From: Methylophilaceae bacterium
GTDB taxonomy: Bacteria; Pseudomonadota; Gammaproteobacteria; Burkholderiales; Methylophilaceae
Reading direction: 5' to 3'
Assembly (NCBI GenBank): GCA_028823485.1
Contig: JAPKBG010000008.1
Coordinates: 35,363 to 99,362 of the forward strand
Length of the DNA: 64,000 nucleotides
In this document: one piece after another, positions 19,053 to 28,893 of the stretch
How positions within the stretch are numbered: position 1 is the first letter of the stretch
Layout: the number at the start of each line of letters is the position of its first letter
The notes under the pieces: generated by a model
Databases searched by the model: none
Seen by the model: the letters and a program-made list of their open reading frames with translations, nothing else
Told to the model about the DNA's origin: nothing
Made by a program: the position numbers and the translations under genes

Positions 19053-20366
19053 TTAAATCCCTTGAATATCTAAAGCGTCAATCGCATCGGCTACGGTGTA
19101 GAACGATCCAAAAACGATGATTCTATCATTTTTGTCGGCTTCAATACAGGCCGAACGCAATGCATCAGCGACATTATTGAACTGCTTTGTTAAGCCTTTT
19201 TCAGCTTCGGACTGCAAGTGGCTTTCTAGGTCTTTCGCTGTTGCACCACGTGCATTATGCGTGTCAGCCAAATACCAAAGTGAAATATGTGGTAACAACG
19301 CACTTACCACATGCTCAATATCTTTATCTGCCAGCATGGCAAACACACCCAATGTCCGTCCTTTATATGGCTTATCACTCAAATTATTCGCCAAAGAGTT
19401 GGCCGCTTGTGGATTGTGTGCAACATCCAAAATAATGTAGGGCGTTTGGCTGTACTGGTAAAAGCGTCCTAGCAATGTCACTGACTTAAGCGAATCACCA
19501 ACATTGTCCAATGGAACAGGCAGCTGTTGATTTAAATTTTCTACTGCACATATTGCACATGCTGCATTATTAAGCTGAAAATCTCCCTGCAATGCTAATG
19601 GTGGCAGATACAATGTGTTTTCGCTCGCCTTATATTGCCAGCCCCGTGTTAATTTATTCACGTAAAAATCACGGCCAATCAAATGGAAATCAGCTTGAAT
19701 CTGTTCTGCATAATCAACCACCGTATTAGGCGGGTTAATATCGCCACAAATCGCTAGCTTACGTGGCCTATAGATACCTACTTTTTCAGCACCAATCTTT
19801 TCTCTTGTATCGCCTAAATAATCCATATGGTCCAAGTCAACACAGGTCACAATGGAACAAGTCGGTTCAAATACATTAACAGCATCTAATCGCCCGCCCA
19901 TGCCCACTTCTAATATAGCAACATCTAAGTTTGATTGTGCGAAGTGCCACATGGCGGCCAACGTGCCCATCTCAAAATAGGTCAGCACCACATCACCACG
20001 CGCCGCTTCAATCGCAGAAAAAGCCTCACATAAAGCTGCATCTGAAATAGCTTGGTGATTAACACGCACCCGTTCGTTGTAATGTTTTAGATGAGGAGAT
20101 ACATAAGTGCCAACGCGATAACCGGCATCCAGATAGATACTTTCCAACATCGCGCAAGTCGAACCTTTTCCATTGGTTCCAGCAATGCTGATAATCGGGA
20201 ATGATAGTATTAACTGTAAACGCTCAGCAACATCTTTAACACGCTCTAAACTCATGGCAATTGATTTAGGGTGTAACGCTTCGATATACGCCAACCACTG
20301 CGCAAGAGATTTAGGCTTCCCTATACCAGGGCTCTCTCTACAGGGGTTCTCTGTTAAATCACTCAA
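19053..20366 (-). CDS. folC: Bifunctional folylpolyglutamate / dihydrofolate synthase
   Basis: Mur-ligase-fold enzyme that adds glutamate to dihydropteroate and then to reduced folates. The ATP-binding loop SIAGTNGKGSTCAMLE lies near residue 60. DAVNVFEPTCSIVTCVDLDHMDYLGDT and the C-terminal ligase domain with VLDVAHNPQAANSLA follow. It is 437 residues, typical. It starts 26 bp after accD, the conserved accD-folC pair linking fatty acid and folate metabolism. Confidence 0.95.
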   Translation of the reverse strand: MSDLTENPCRESPGIGKPKSLAQWLAYIEALHPKSIAMSLERVKDVAERLQLILSFPIISIAGTNGKGSTCAMLESIYLDAGYRVGTYVSPHLKHYNERVRVNHQAISDAALCEAFSAIEAARGDVVLTYFEMGTLAAMWHFAQSNLDVAILEVGMGGRLDAVNVFEPTCSIVTCVDLDHMDYLGDTREKIGAEKVGIYRPRKLAICGDINPPNTVVDYAEQIQADFHLIGRDFYVNKLTRGWQYKASENTLYLPPLALQGDFQLNNAACAICAVENLNQQLPVPLDNVGDSLKSVTLLGRFYQYSQTPYIILDVAHNPQAANSLANNLSDKPYKGRTLGVFAMLADKDIEHVVSALLPHISLWYLADTHNARGATAKDLESHLQSEAEKGLTKQFNNVADALRSACIEADKNDRIIVFGSFYTVADAIDALDIQGI

Positions 20367-20392
20367 GAAAGGTCGCGATCAAATATGGTTAA

Positions 20393-21253
20393 TTAATTTG
20401 ATGCATGCATCAAATTAGATAGCACGTTATTTAGCTTATCTCGCATTTCTCGGCGGTCAACAATCATATCAATTGCGCCATGCTCTAATAGAAATTCTGC
20501 TCGCTGAAAGCCATCTGGCAATGTTTCACGTACTGTTTGCTCAATCACACGCGGTCCAGCAAACCCAATCAAGGCATTTGGCTCAGCAATAATAATATCG
20601 CCTAACATAGCAAAGCTTGCAGACACACCGCCCATAGTAGGGTCAGTCAAAATCGAAATGAATGGCAACCCAGCCTCAGCCAATTTAGTCAAAGCTGCAC
20701 TTGTTTTGGCCATTTGCATCAATGAAAGCAGGCCTTCTTGCATCCTTGCACCGCCACTAGCTGCAATACAGATGAACGGTGTTTTATTTTCAATCGCAGC
20801 ATTGACGCCACGCACAAAGCGTTCACCAACGACAGAGCCCATTGAGCCACCCATGAATTTAAACTCAAAAGCAGCAACAACAACCGGCATCTCTAAAATA
20901 GCACCTTGCACAACAATAAGTGCATCCATTTCTTTGACCGTATTTTGCGCATCTTTCATGCGTACTGTATATTTCTTACTATCTTTAAACTTCAATGAAT
21001 CCATTGGCGCTACGTTTGCACCAATTTCAACTTGATTACCTTCGTCTAGCAGGAAACTAATTCTGACTCTAGCAGAAATGCGATTATGGTGATCACACTG
21101 AGGGCACACTTCACCCGTTTTTTCTAAATCTGTTTTGTAAAGCACTGACTGACAGGCATCACACTTACTCCATAAGCCTTCAGGCATATTGCGCTTTTGC
21201 ACATTGCCGACAGCATGTTTAATTTTTTGTGGAATTTTATCTAACCAACTCAT
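20393..21253 (-). CDS. accD: Acetyl-CoA carboxylase carboxyltransferase subunit beta
   Basis: Transfers the carboxyl group from carboxybiotin to acetyl-CoA with AccA, yielding malonyl-CoA for fatty acid synthesis. The N-terminal zinc ribbon has Cys31, Cys34, Cys50 and Cys53. The crotonase-like carboxyltransferase core follows, with [27 protein letters not shown] and [12 protein letters not shown]. It is 286 residues, full-length for the family. It lies 19 bp after trpA, and trpFBA-accD-folC is a widespread gene order. Confidence 0.96.
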   Translation of the reverse strand: MSWLDKIPQKIKHAVGNVQKRNMPEGLWSKCDACQSVLYKTDLEKTGEVCPQCDHHNRISARVRISFLLDEGNQVEIGANVAPMDSLKFKDSKKYTVRMKDAQNTVKEMDALIVVQGAILEMPVVVAAFEFKFMGGSMGSVVGERFVRGVNAAIENKTPFICIAASGGARMQEGLLSLMQMAKTSAALTKLAEAGLPFISILTDPTMGGVSASFAMLGDIIIAEPNALIGFAGPRVIEQTVRETLPDGFQRAEFLLEHGAIDMIVDRREMRDKLNNVLSNLMHASN

Positions 21254-21272
21254 CGCTTACCCCAATATTGTT

Positions 21273-22067
21273 TTAATCGATTGCTGTACGCAACTCTTGT
21301 ATCAATGTGCCGATATTACTCATTAATGTTTCTTCACTAGACTGTTCTACGGTTAACACCGTACGACTACCAACCACTACAGCATCCGCAAATGCGGCCA
21401 CTGACTTGGCGGTTGCCGCATCTTTTACACCAAAGCCAACACCGATTGGCAAGTCCGTTTGTTTACGAATCTCAGCAACACGCGCCTTCACTTCGTCAAC
21501 GTCTAAGTTAGCTGAGCCTGTCACGCCTTTAAGCGAGACATAGTACAAGAAGCCAGTCGCTTGCTTCGCTACCAAATCAATGCGTTTTGCTTCCGTTGTT
21601 GGTGAAAGTAAAAAGATACAGTCCATATCGTTTTTATTCAACTCGGCAATAAAATCTTCAGACTCTTCAGGTGGATAATCAACCGTTAAAACACCGTCCA
21701 CACCAGCCCCTTTTGCTGCCGTAGTAAATGTACCGAATCCCATGGCTTCGATTGGGTTGGCATAGCCCATCAATACGACTGGCGTACAATTATCTTTAAC
21801 ACGAAATTCTTTGACTAAGGACAACACCTTACGCAAGCCAACTTTGTGTACTAATGCACGCTCACTTGCACGTTGAATTACCGGCCCATCCGCCATCGGA
21901 TCCGAAAAAGGCACCCCCAATTCAATAATATCAGCACCATTCTCCACCATAGTATGCATAAGATCAACGGTGAATTTTGGATGCGGATCACCTGCGATGA
22001 TGTAAGGAATCAATGCTTTTTTATTGTTTGCTTTTAAGATTGCAAACGTTTTTTTAATACGTGACAT
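21273..22067 (-). CDS. trpA: Tryptophan synthase alpha subunit
   Basis: Cleaves indole-3-glycerol phosphate to indole and glyceraldehyde 3-phosphate; indole is channelled to TrpB. It is a TIM barrel of 264 residues. Catalytic Glu49 (DIIELGVPFSDP) and Asp60 (PMADGPVIQ) fall at the same numbers as in the Salmonella enzyme. It follows trpB after 28 bp. Confidence 0.96.
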   Translation of the reverse strand: MSRIKKTFAILKANNKKALIPYIIAGDPHPKFTVDLMHTMVENGADIIELGVPFSDPMADGPVIQRASERALVHKVGLRKVLSLVKEFRVKDNCTPVVLMGYANPIEAMGFGTFTTAAKGAGVDGVLTVDYPPEESEDFIAELNKNDMDCIFLLSPTTEAKRIDLVAKQATGFLYYVSLKGVTGSANLDVDEVKARVAEIRKQTDLPIGVGFGVKDAATAKSVAAFADAVVVGSRTVLTVEQSSEETLMSNIGTLIQELRTAID

Positions 22068-22095
22068 AGTTGCGTTTTTATCTATTAAATGGCTT

Positions 22096-23304
22096 TTATA
22101 AGGTAATGTTAGCTAACTTAGCAACGGTATTAATATCTTTATCACCGCGACCTGAGAGGTTAACTAGAATAATTTCATCTTTGCGCATGGTTTTCGCCAT
22201 TTTTTCAGCATGGGCTAGCGCGTGACTAGTTTCCAATGCTGGGATAATACCTTCTGTACGACACAGGTTATGAAAGGCCGCCATCGCCTCATCATCGGTA
22301 ATGCCTACATATTCCGCACGTTCAATGTCTTTCAACCAAGCATGCTCCGGGCCTACGCCAGGGTAATCTAAGCCAGCCGACACTGAATGTGTATCGATAA
22401 TATTACCATCTGCATCTTGCATCAAATAAGTACGGTTGCCGTGTAAAACACCAACTGCGCTGTTTTTTGTTGCCGTCAACGGCGCCGCATGACGACCCGT
22501 TTCTATGCCATCACCTGCCGCTTCAACACCAATTAAACGCACATTAGGCACATCAATATAAGGATGGAAAATACCCATGGCATTAGAGCCGCCGCCGACA
22601 CAAGCCACGACAGCATCAGGCTGACGTCCAATCATCTCTTTCATTTGTTCTTTTGCTTCGATACCAATCACCGTTTGAAAGTCACGCACCATCATTGGAT
22701 AAGGGTGTGGGCCAGCCACTGTGCCGATAATATAAAACGTATTTGAAATATTGGTTACCCAGTCGCGCATCGCCTCATTCAAGGCATCTTTAAGCGTCTT
22801 GGAGCCACTTTCGACTGGCACGACGGTTGCACCAAGCAATTTCATTCTAAAGACGTTAGGCGCCTGACGCTTCACATCTTCCGAACCCATGTAGACCACG
22901 CACTCCAAGCCTAAGCGAGCGGCAATCGTTGCTGTTGCAACGCCGTGCTGACCAGCGCCTGTTTCAGCAATCACTCTAGGTTTGCCCATGCGTTTGGCTA
23001 ATAGCGCTTGTCCAATGGTGTTGTTAACTTTATGCGCGCCAGTATGATTTAAGTCTTCACGCTTTAAATAGATTTGTGCACCACCAATTTTATCTGACAA
23101 GCGTTCTGCATGATAAATCGGGCTTGGACGACCAACAAAATGTTTAAGGTCATATGCATATTCAGCCAAGAACTCAGGATCGTAACGATACTTCTCATAC
23201 ATCACACGCAACTCATCCAGCGCCTCAACTAATGTCTCCGCAACAAAAGAGCCTCCAAATTGACCAAAATGGCCACGTTCATCTGGCATATCATATAATT
23301 GCAT
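22096..23304 (-). CDS. trpB: Tryptophan synthase beta subunit
   Basis: PLP enzyme joining indole and serine to give tryptophan. It is 402 residues. Landmarks are the N-terminal [16 protein letters not shown], the PLP lysine (Lys92) in [22 protein letters not shown], the phosphate loop [12 protein letters not shown], and [11 protein letters not shown] near the end. It is TrpB1-type, paired with trpA downstream and preceded by trpF after 9 bp. Confidence 0.97.
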   Translation of the reverse strand: MQLYDMPDERGHFGQFGGSFVAETLVEALDELRVMYEKYRYDPEFLAEYAYDLKHFVGRPSPIYHAERLSDKIGGAQIYLKREDLNHTGAHKVNNTIGQALLAKRMGKPRVIAETGAGQHGVATATIAARLGLECVVYMGSEDVKRQAPNVFRMKLLGATVVPVESGSKTLKDALNEAMRDWVTNISNTFYIIGTVAGPHPYPMMVRDFQTVIGIEAKEQMKEMIGRQPDAVVACVGGGSNAMGIFHPYIDVPNVRLIGVEAAGDGIETGRHAAPLTATKNSAVGVLHGNRTYLMQDADGNIIDTHSVSAGLDYPGVGPEHAWLKDIERAEYVGITDDEAMAAFHNLCRTEGIIPALETSHALAHAEKMAKTMRKDEIILVNLSGRGDKDINTVAKLANITL

Positions 23305-23313
23305 TACTACTCC

Positions 23314-23925
23314 TTAATGAATTGCCGCCATGAATGCTGCAATCTTTACTGAATTTTTAATTCCTTTACTGGTTTCTACACCACCGCTAACATCAACTGC
23401 GTAAGGCTTAACTTGCTTGACGGCTTCATTCACATTCTCCGGCGTTAAGCCGCCTGCTAAGATTATCGGAACAGAAAGATTGTTAGGAATTAAACTCCAA
23501 TCAAATACTTGCCCAGTACCACCAACTGCATGCTCAGAATAGGTATCTAACAGCAATGCTTTGGCTGTACCATACGCTTGTGCGTATTGTATCAAATTTG
23601 TATCTGTTTTGACGCGAATTACTTTTAAATATGGCAAACTATATTGCGCACATGCGACTTCAGACTCTTCCCCATGAAACTGCAATACATCTATTCGCAC
23701 TCGAGATAATACGGCATTTACTTCCGCCTGTGTGGGGTCGACGAATAAGGCAACAACGCTTACAAACGGTGGCAATCCAGCACTAATGGTTGCCGCCTGC
23801 TCTATAGACACATAACGTGGGCTAGGCTTGTAAAAAACAAGCCCTATCGCATCGGCGCCGTATTCAACAGCAGCTAATGCATCTTCAAGTCGAGTAATAC
23901 CACAGATTTTTGCGCGCGTTCGCAT
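23314..23925 (-). CDS. trpF: Phosphoribosylanthranilate isomerase
   Basis: Third pathway-specific step of tryptophan synthesis, an Amadori rearrangement. It is a small TIM barrel of 203 residues with KICGITRLEDALAA at the start (the conserved catalytic Cys is in ICG), LQFHGEE, and the phosphate-binding LAGGLTPENV and VDVSGGVE at the end. It is a stand-alone TrpF rather than the TrpCF fusion of enterobacteria. It heads trpFBA, 81 bp downstream of truA. The gap shows no obvious tryptophan leader peptide. Confidence 0.95.
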   Translation of the reverse strand: MRTRAKICGITRLEDALAAVEYGADAIGLVFYKPSPRYVSIEQAATISAGLPPFVSVVALFVDPTQAEVNAVLSRVRIDVLQFHGEESEVACAQYSLPYLKVIRVKTDTNLIQYAQAYGTAKALLLDTYSEHAVGGTGQVFDWSLIPNNLSVPIILAGGLTPENVNEAVKQVKPYAVDVSGGVETSKGIKNSVKIAAFMAAIH

Positions 23926-24006
23926 AAACTAAAACCATCCAATTCTAATTGTGTAAGACTATCTTAAACACAGCTTTATGTCACAGATTCTTAATATATA
24001 GCAGGT

Positions 24007-24786
24007 CTAAATTAACCCAATATTTTTCGCACCACTGGGCAACTGCCATTGCTCAGCATAGTCAACGCCGGTTAGATACAAACCATTGGGGGAGAATGTT
24101 GGTGGCGATAAGGTTCTATCCTTTTGCGCTAACAACTCTTTAACCAACTCTGGTGGATACTTGCTATTTCCCACATAGATCAGCGCGCCGAGCATATTAC
24201 GTACTTGGTGCTGTAAAAAAGCATTTGCAGAAAATTTAAAAATGAACTGACCTCCCGCCTGCCTAACACGGGCTTCATGCATCGTTCTAATCGGCGTTTT
24301 AGCTTGGCATTCACTGGCGCGAAAAGCACTGAAATCATGCTCGCCAATTAAATAGCTTGCCCCCTTTTGCATGGCAACAAGGCTTAGCGGCAGGTGGTAC
24401 CAACCCGCTTTAGTCGCTAAGATAGCTGGAGAAACAGAGGCATTAATGAGGATATATTCGTAATGTCTAAGCTGTGCTGAAAATCGCGCATGAAACTCAT
24501 CTGTGACTCTTTTCGACCATACAACACGGACAGAAGGCGGCAAAAATGCATTAACGCCTCCCACCCAAGCATACTCATCCCGATCACTCTTCGTATCAAA
24601 GTGCACAACCTGCATTAGCGCATGTACGCCTGCATCAGTGCGTCCTGCGGCATGCACACGCACCGAGTGTTTTGCAATTGAGGCAATTGCCGTTTCTAAC
24701 GCATCTTGTACACCGCAACCGCTTGATTGACTTTGCCAGCCACAAAAATCAGCACCATCATATTCGAGACCTAATGCAATCCGCAT
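24007..24786 (-). CDS. truA: tRNA pseudouridine(38-40) synthase
   Basis: Modifies uridines 38-40 in the anticodon arm of many tRNAs. The catalytic aspartate is Asp51 in AAGRTDAGVHALMQV. N-terminal LEYDGADFCGWQSQ and HDFSAFRASECQA are further family landmarks. It is 259 residues, as usual. The start codon directly abuts the stop of the upstream CbiQ-like gene, so the two are probably co-translated. Confidence 0.95.
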   Translation of the reverse strand: MRIALGLEYDGADFCGWQSQSSGCGVQDALETAIASIAKHSVRVHAAGRTDAGVHALMQVVHFDTKSDRDEYAWVGGVNAFLPPSVRVVWSKRVTDEFHARFSAQLRHYEYILINASVSPAILATKAGWYHLPLSLVAMQKGASYLIGEHDFSAFRASECQAKTPIRTMHEARVRQAGGQFIFKFSANAFLQHQVRNMLGALIYVGNSKYPPELVKELLAQKDRTLSPPTFSPNGLYLTGVDYAEQWQLPSGAKNIGLI

Positions 24787-25425
24787 TTACAAAACCAATT
24801 CAACAATTAAGATTAATGAAATTGCACCAATCACCATGTAATCAACCCAAGTTTGCTTTGGGTTATCTAATGTAAACGCGACATCATCATGCGTTTCATC
24901 ATCAAAGATGTTACTTAAATAATCGCCAATATTACTGCTTAAACGAGACTTCTTTTCTTGGTTGCTCTGTTGCAACTCAACGTAGTGTAAGGTTAACCAT
25001 AAACGTGCAGCAAAACACTTTACATCTAATCCCAAATAAGAAAGTGGTTGCATTAAAAAATAAAGACCTGATATTAATTGCTGTCTGGTATTTTGAGTCA
25101 ACACCATCGATAGTGCCGCCAACATAACAGCAATTCTTAACACCTGCTCTACTCCCGTATGCAAACCCTCATAGGTTGGTTTAAAGCTAAACGGCCAATG
25201 TGTAACGTGCTCACCCGGCGTATTAAATATAAAAATCAATAGCATGACTAAATAAAACCATTTCAAACGTCGCATTAATCGAAAGAAATGACTGTTATTT
25301 AAATAAACCAAGAGTGCCAACAAAGTTAGCATTAAGAATATCAAAACAGTGAGATGCAAAACATTGACAGTTAATGCAAACAAAAAGAAAGAAATCAACT
25401 GCGTTTTTGTATTCAAAATAACCAT
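24787..25425 (-). CDS. CbiQ/EcfT-like membrane protein, orphan
   Basis: About 212 residues with several hydrophobic segments, resembling the transmembrane (T) component of energy-coupling-factor transporters. The central FNTPGEHV and GLHTGVEQVLRIAVMLAAL and the later LGLDVKCFAARLWLTLHYV recall CbiQ. The start at 25425 is chosen because AGGGGATCG forms a good ribosome-binding site. Starting at 25497 would place the fimV terminator inside the gene. No ECF ATPase or S component lies nearby, so function and partners are open. It sits between fimV and truA, a place where related bacteria carry similar genes. Confidence 0.7.
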   Translation of the reverse strand: MVILNTKTQLISFFLFALTVNVLHLTVLIFLMLTLLALLVYLNNSHFFRLMRRLKWFYLVMLLIFIFNTPGEHVTHWPFSFKPTYEGLHTGVEQVLRIAVMLAALSMVLTQNTRQQLISGLYFLMQPLSYLGLDVKCFAARLWLTLHYVELQQSNQEKKSRLSSNIGDYLSNIFDDETHDDVAFTLDNPKQTWVDYMVIGAISLILIVELVL

Positions 25426-25460
25426 CGATCCCCTGTGCTGACTAGTATTAAAAACAATAT

Positions 25461-25486
25461 AAAAAAACCGGACAGTAGCCCGGCTT
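25461..25486 (-). terminator. Rho-independent terminator after fimV
   Basis: On the minus strand CCGG (25482-25479) pairs with CCGG (25471-25468) around an 8-base loop, flanked by an A/T extension and followed by seven T residues (25467-25461). It lies just past the fimV stop. Confidence 0.65.
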
Positions 25487-25503
25487 TTAAATACCAATAG
25501 GCA

Positions 25504-27393
25504 TTAGGCTAAGTAAGACAACATCTGATAAGCACGTTTACGTTGACTTAAGTTACCTTCTTTTAACACTTCTTCTAGTAGCTCTTTCGCACCATCCTTA
25601 TCTTTCATATCAATATAAGCAGCCACTAATTCCAATTTAGTTTCCACCCCTTCAAATGCGGGTGTTAAAGAATCTGGCTCGGCCTCCACTTCGTCTGCTT
25701 CAGCAGTTTTTGCTGGCGTGTTGTCGCCATCATCACTAATGTCTAATGAAATACTAGACAGATCCACCATATAAGCTTGTTCAACAACATTGGCTATTTC
25801 TAAGGCCGATTTATCAACATCAAAAACATCGCCAGTTGTTGCATCAGCAACCCCAGAAAAACCACTTTCTGCTGCATCACTGCCTGAGTCTAAAAAATTT
25901 AAATTAGCCTCTGTTGCTAACGATGAGTCAGAAAAATCAGAAGCATCAAGCGCCTTTGAAGTGTCGCCCATATTGATATTCCCGCTAGCGGTATCACCAA
26001 AAACGGTATTAGCTTTCCAGCTACCAGAAGTCATAATATCTTGTTCAAAATCTTCTAGCTTTTTACTCGGCTTGTTTTGTGAAAATAACCAGCATACCAA
26101 TAAAAGCGCGATTAACAATGCAACAACACCTAAAATAATTTTATCCAACTGCTTAAACATTCCCACAACACTATTTAGCAAACTAGTCGCCTCTTTACCA
26201 AAATCTACAGACTTGGTTTCGGCAACCTTGATTTCAGCTGTTTTTGCTGATTTTTCTTGCGCGTCCAGCAGAGCATCGTTTTTAAGCGTCAATAGCTTCT
26301 GCATATCAGCTATTTGCTTCTGCATATCAGCTATCTGCCTCCCTAATGCAGCAGTTCTTTCTTTAGCCTCTTTCAGACCTTTTTCACTCGCACCAACCTC
26401 TTCTTGCAATGCCGTCATTTTGGCTTGCATGCTTGCATCTTTAGCATCCGCGCCATTTGTTGAAATTTTCACAACATCTTTAGGTGTTTTACTTTTTGAT
26501 ACTGACTGATCTGTGGCCGCAGACTTGATTTTACCGCTTGATGACTGTGCATCTTCGTTGCTAGCAGCTGGTGTTCGCGTACCAATCGCAGCAGCTAGTT
26601 TATTGCGGTATTTATTCCAGTCTGCAGTCTGTAGTTTGATTTCTTTTACTGCTTTTTTGCGTGTCACTGCACTTAATGCTTCTTCTGAAGGTGCCTGTAA
26701 AATCTTACCCACTTTCAATCGATTCATATTGCTATCGACAAATGCTTCAGGGTTGGCTTCAAACAATGCAACCAAAATTCTATCCAGACTAACACCATCA
26801 GGCCGCATGCGACGTGCAATCTTTGATAAGGTATCACCACTTCGTGTCAGGTGTTCTTTTGTTGTTGTTCTTTTTGCAAGCTCAGTTGCTTTAAGCGCAC
26901 CGCTCTTTTTAATATTAGACGTACTGTTATTCACAGAAGTATTGTCGAATGAATTTATCGCAGGCGGTGTTGGCTTGCTAACCTCACGCTTGTATTCTGA
27001 CGGATCTAGTAATGTAGTGTACTGTCTGATAATACGGCCATTACCCCACTCAAGCACCACTAGCATATCAATAAAAGGCTTAGAAATCGGTTGGTTAGAA
27101 CTTAACTTAAGTACCTTTTTACCATTTGCATCATTACCGACATTGATTTTAATATTCTTCTGATCAGCTGTTATTTCTATCCCTTGTGCCAAATGGGCTT
27201 CTTCTGAGGCCAAACTAGCTTTGAGCGTCGATAATTCAGCAGATGTTGAATACAGCAAGTCAATAGTCGCTCTAAATGGCTCACCGATGCCTGAAGCGAC
27301 TTTCATTTGTCCCAATCCTGCCGCAGCCGCGACCACGGGCAACAACACTAAGCATAGCGCAATTGAAATGTTCTTTATTTTTGAGAAATACAC
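25504..27393 (-). CDS. fimV: FimV/HubP-like pole-organising protein
   Basis: 629 residues. A signal peptide (about 1-24) is followed by the FimV N-terminal region (LGQMKVASGIGEPFRATIDL), a LysM-like module near 180-235 (GDTLSKIARRMRPDG), a coiled coil near 315-385 with the duplicated heptad QIADMQKQIADMQK, and one transmembrane helix near 420-440. An acidic cytoplasmic part ends in a helical FimV C-terminal domain (KLELVAAYIDMKDKDGAKELLEEVLKEG). Homologues organise the cell pole and promote type IV pilus function. Translation starts at GTG after AAGGTG. A good promoter lies at 27444-27472. Confidence 0.85.
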   Translation of the reverse strand: MYFSKIKNISIALCLVLLPVVAAAAGLGQMKVASGIGEPFRATIDLLYSTSAELSTLKASLASEEAHLAQGIEITADQKNIKINVGNDANGKKVLKLSSNQPISKPFIDMLVVLEWGNGRIIRQYTTLLDPSEYKREVSKPTPPAINSFDNTSVNNSTSNIKKSGALKATELAKRTTTKEHLTRSGDTLSKIARRMRPDGVSLDRILVALFEANPEAFVDSNMNRLKVGKILQAPSEEALSAVTRKKAVKEIKLQTADWNKYRNKLAAAIGTRTPAASNEDAQSSSGKIKSAATDQSVSKSKTPKDVVKISTNGADAKDASMQAKMTALQEEVGASEKGLKEAKERTAALGRQIADMQKQIADMQKLLTLKNDALLDAQEKSAKTAEIKVAETKSVDFGKEATSLLNSVVGMFKQLDKIILGVVALLIALLLVCWLFSQNKPSKKLEDFEQDIMTSGSWKANTVFGDTASGNINMGDTSKALDASDFSDSSLATEANLNFLDSGSDAAESGFSGVADATTGDVFDVDKSALEIANVVEQAYMVDLSSISLDISDDGDNTPAKTAEADEVEAEPDSLTPAFEGVETKLELVAAYIDMKDKDGAKELLEEVLKEGNLSQRKRAYQMLSYLA

Positions 27394-27443
27394 TGTTTCA
27401 CCTTGAATTTCTTGAAGCTTAAATACGACTTAAATTAATGCCA

Positions 27444-27472
27444 TTTATATACAATAAGTAAGCTAGCATCAA
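27444..27472 (-). promoter_or_regulatory. Putative sigma-70 promoter of fimV
   Basis: TTGATG (27472-27467) and TATAAA (27449-27444) with a 17-bp spacer, about 50 bp upstream of the GTG start. Four of six and five of six consensus bases match. Confidence 0.55.
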
Positions 27473-27575
27473 TTAGTTACCGATGCAAGCTGATAATACA
27501 CATTATATTCTTTCCGTATGTGTCTGTTTATGAATCCCATCTCTTTTTCACCAAAAACATCTAGCCACTCACATG

Positions 27576-28688
27576 CTATTGATTGACAAGCACTCGCAGC
27601 ATACGTCTTAAAGGCTCTGCCGCACCCCATAACAACTGGTCTCCAACGCCAAACGCTGAAAGGTACTCATCGCCCATGGCTAACTTGCGTAGTCGACCCA
27701 CAGGTGTCTCTAACTTACCAGTCAGAACCGCTGGTGACAGCGCTGCGATACTTGCCTCTCGTGTATTAGGAACCACTGTAGCCCAATCATTAGCCTCAGC
27801 TAACATTTGCTCTATTTCATCTAACGGCACATTCTGCTTCAACTTAAGTGTAAAAGCCTGTGAGTGACAGCGCATTGCCCCAATACGCACACATAAACCA
27901 TCAATCGGAATTGGGTTGCTAGAACGACCAATGATTTTGTTGGTCTCTACGCCACCCTTCCACTCCTCTTTACTTTGCCCATTGGCGACTTCCACATCAA
28001 TCCATGGAATCAGGCTACCAGCCAATGGTACGCCAAAGCTGTCTGTTGGAAATGCATCTGACTGGATGGTATTGGCCACTTGTTTATCAATATCTAAAAT
28101 TGCAGAGGCTGGGTTTGCTAGTAATGCACTTGCATCTGCGTGAATAGCGCCCATTTGCTGAATGAGCTCACGCATATTCTGCGCACCCGCACCAGACGCA
28201 GCTTGGTAGGTCATTGAAGTCGCCCACTCGATTAAATCGGCTTTGAACAAACCATGTAGTGACATCAACATCAGTGAAACGGTGCAGTTACCACCGATCC
28301 AATTTTTACCACCTGCATGCATGGCATCTTTGATAAGATCCATATTGACAGGGTCAAGCACAATCACGGCTTCATTATTCATGCGTAATGTTGATGCTGC
28401 ATCCACCCAATGGCCATTCCAACCATCCGCTCTAAGCTTAGGAAAAACTTCCTTGGTGTAGTCACCACCTTGGCAAGACACAATCACGTCCATGGCTGTT
28501 AAGTCAGCAATGCTTTTGGCATTCTTAAGTGTTGGAGAGTCTTTGCCTACATTCGGTGCTAGCTTACCTGCTTGTGAGGTTGTGAAAAATTGCGGCTCAA
28601 TATCCGCAAAATCATTCTCCTCCATCATGCGTTGCATGAGCACTGAGCCCACCATTCCGCGCCAACCGACAAATCCAACTTTCAACAT
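27576..28688 (-). CDS. asd: Aspartate-semialdehyde dehydrogenase
   Basis: NADPH-dependent reduction of aspartyl phosphate to the semialdehyde, the branch point to lysine, diaminopimelate, threonine and methionine. The N-terminal nucleotide loop is [17 protein letters not shown] and the catalytic cysteine is Cys135 in [15 protein letters not shown]. The 370-residue length and sequence belong to the gammaproteobacterial-type Asd (as in E. coli) with MRCHSQAF near residue 275. It lies 182 bp upstream of fimV. Confidence 0.96.
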   Translation of the reverse strand: MLKVGFVGWRGMVGSVLMQRMMEENDFADIEPQFFTTSQAGKLAPNVGKDSPTLKNAKSIADLTAMDVIVSCQGGDYTKEVFPKLRADGWNGHWVDAASTLRMNNEAVIVLDPVNMDLIKDAMHAGGKNWIGGNCTVSLMLMSLHGLFKADLIEWATSMTYQAASGAGAQNMRELIQQMGAIHADASALLANPASAILDIDKQVANTIQSDAFPTDSFGVPLAGSLIPWIDVEVANGQSKEEWKGGVETNKIIGRSSNPIPIDGLCVRIGAMRCHSQAFTLKLKQNVPLDEIEQMLAEANDWATVVPNTREASIAALSPAVLTGKLETPVGRLRKLAMGDEYLSAFGVGDQLLWGAAEPLRRMLRVLVNQ

Positions 28689-28760
28689 ACCTTATCCAAT
28701 TCTTAACTGCATCAATATTAAAACGACTAAATTCACTATGTGTAAGAGTCCTTAACAAGC

Positions 28761-28886
28761 TTACTTAGTAGACTTCTGCAAAGCCTTACCTGCTTTTTCA
28801 ATATCTTCCCCCATACCATCAATGGTATTACAAGCTGATAAAGAAAATACAAACAAAGCGGCCAATAATAAACGCCCCGTCTTTAA
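28761..28886 (-). CDS. Entericidin-like small lipoprotein with no canonical start codon
   Basis: A 41-residue reading frame, too short and without an ATG/GTG/TTG at the expected site. It encodes a basic residue pair, a hydrophobic stretch and the lipobox LSAC, then CNTIDGMGEDIEKAGKALQK, which is the EcnA/EcnB entericidin pattern. A strong AAGGAG lies just upstream. The codons after it read TTA AAG ACG, where relatives have Met-Lys-Thr. ATG appears changed to TTA, or an ACG at 28880 is used. A TTG inside yajQ is another in-frame option but has a poor ribosome-binding site. Its start is therefore unresolved. Confidence 0.65.
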   Translation of the reverse strand, partial: LKTGRLLLAALFVFSLSACNTIDGMGEDIEKAGKALQKSTK

Positions 28887-28893
28887 CTCCTTA

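Noticed and set aside
23926..24006. Possible tryptophan leader peptide/attenuator before trpF
   Set aside because: No short frame with tandem Trp codons and no hairpin with T-tract was found in the 81-bp gap.
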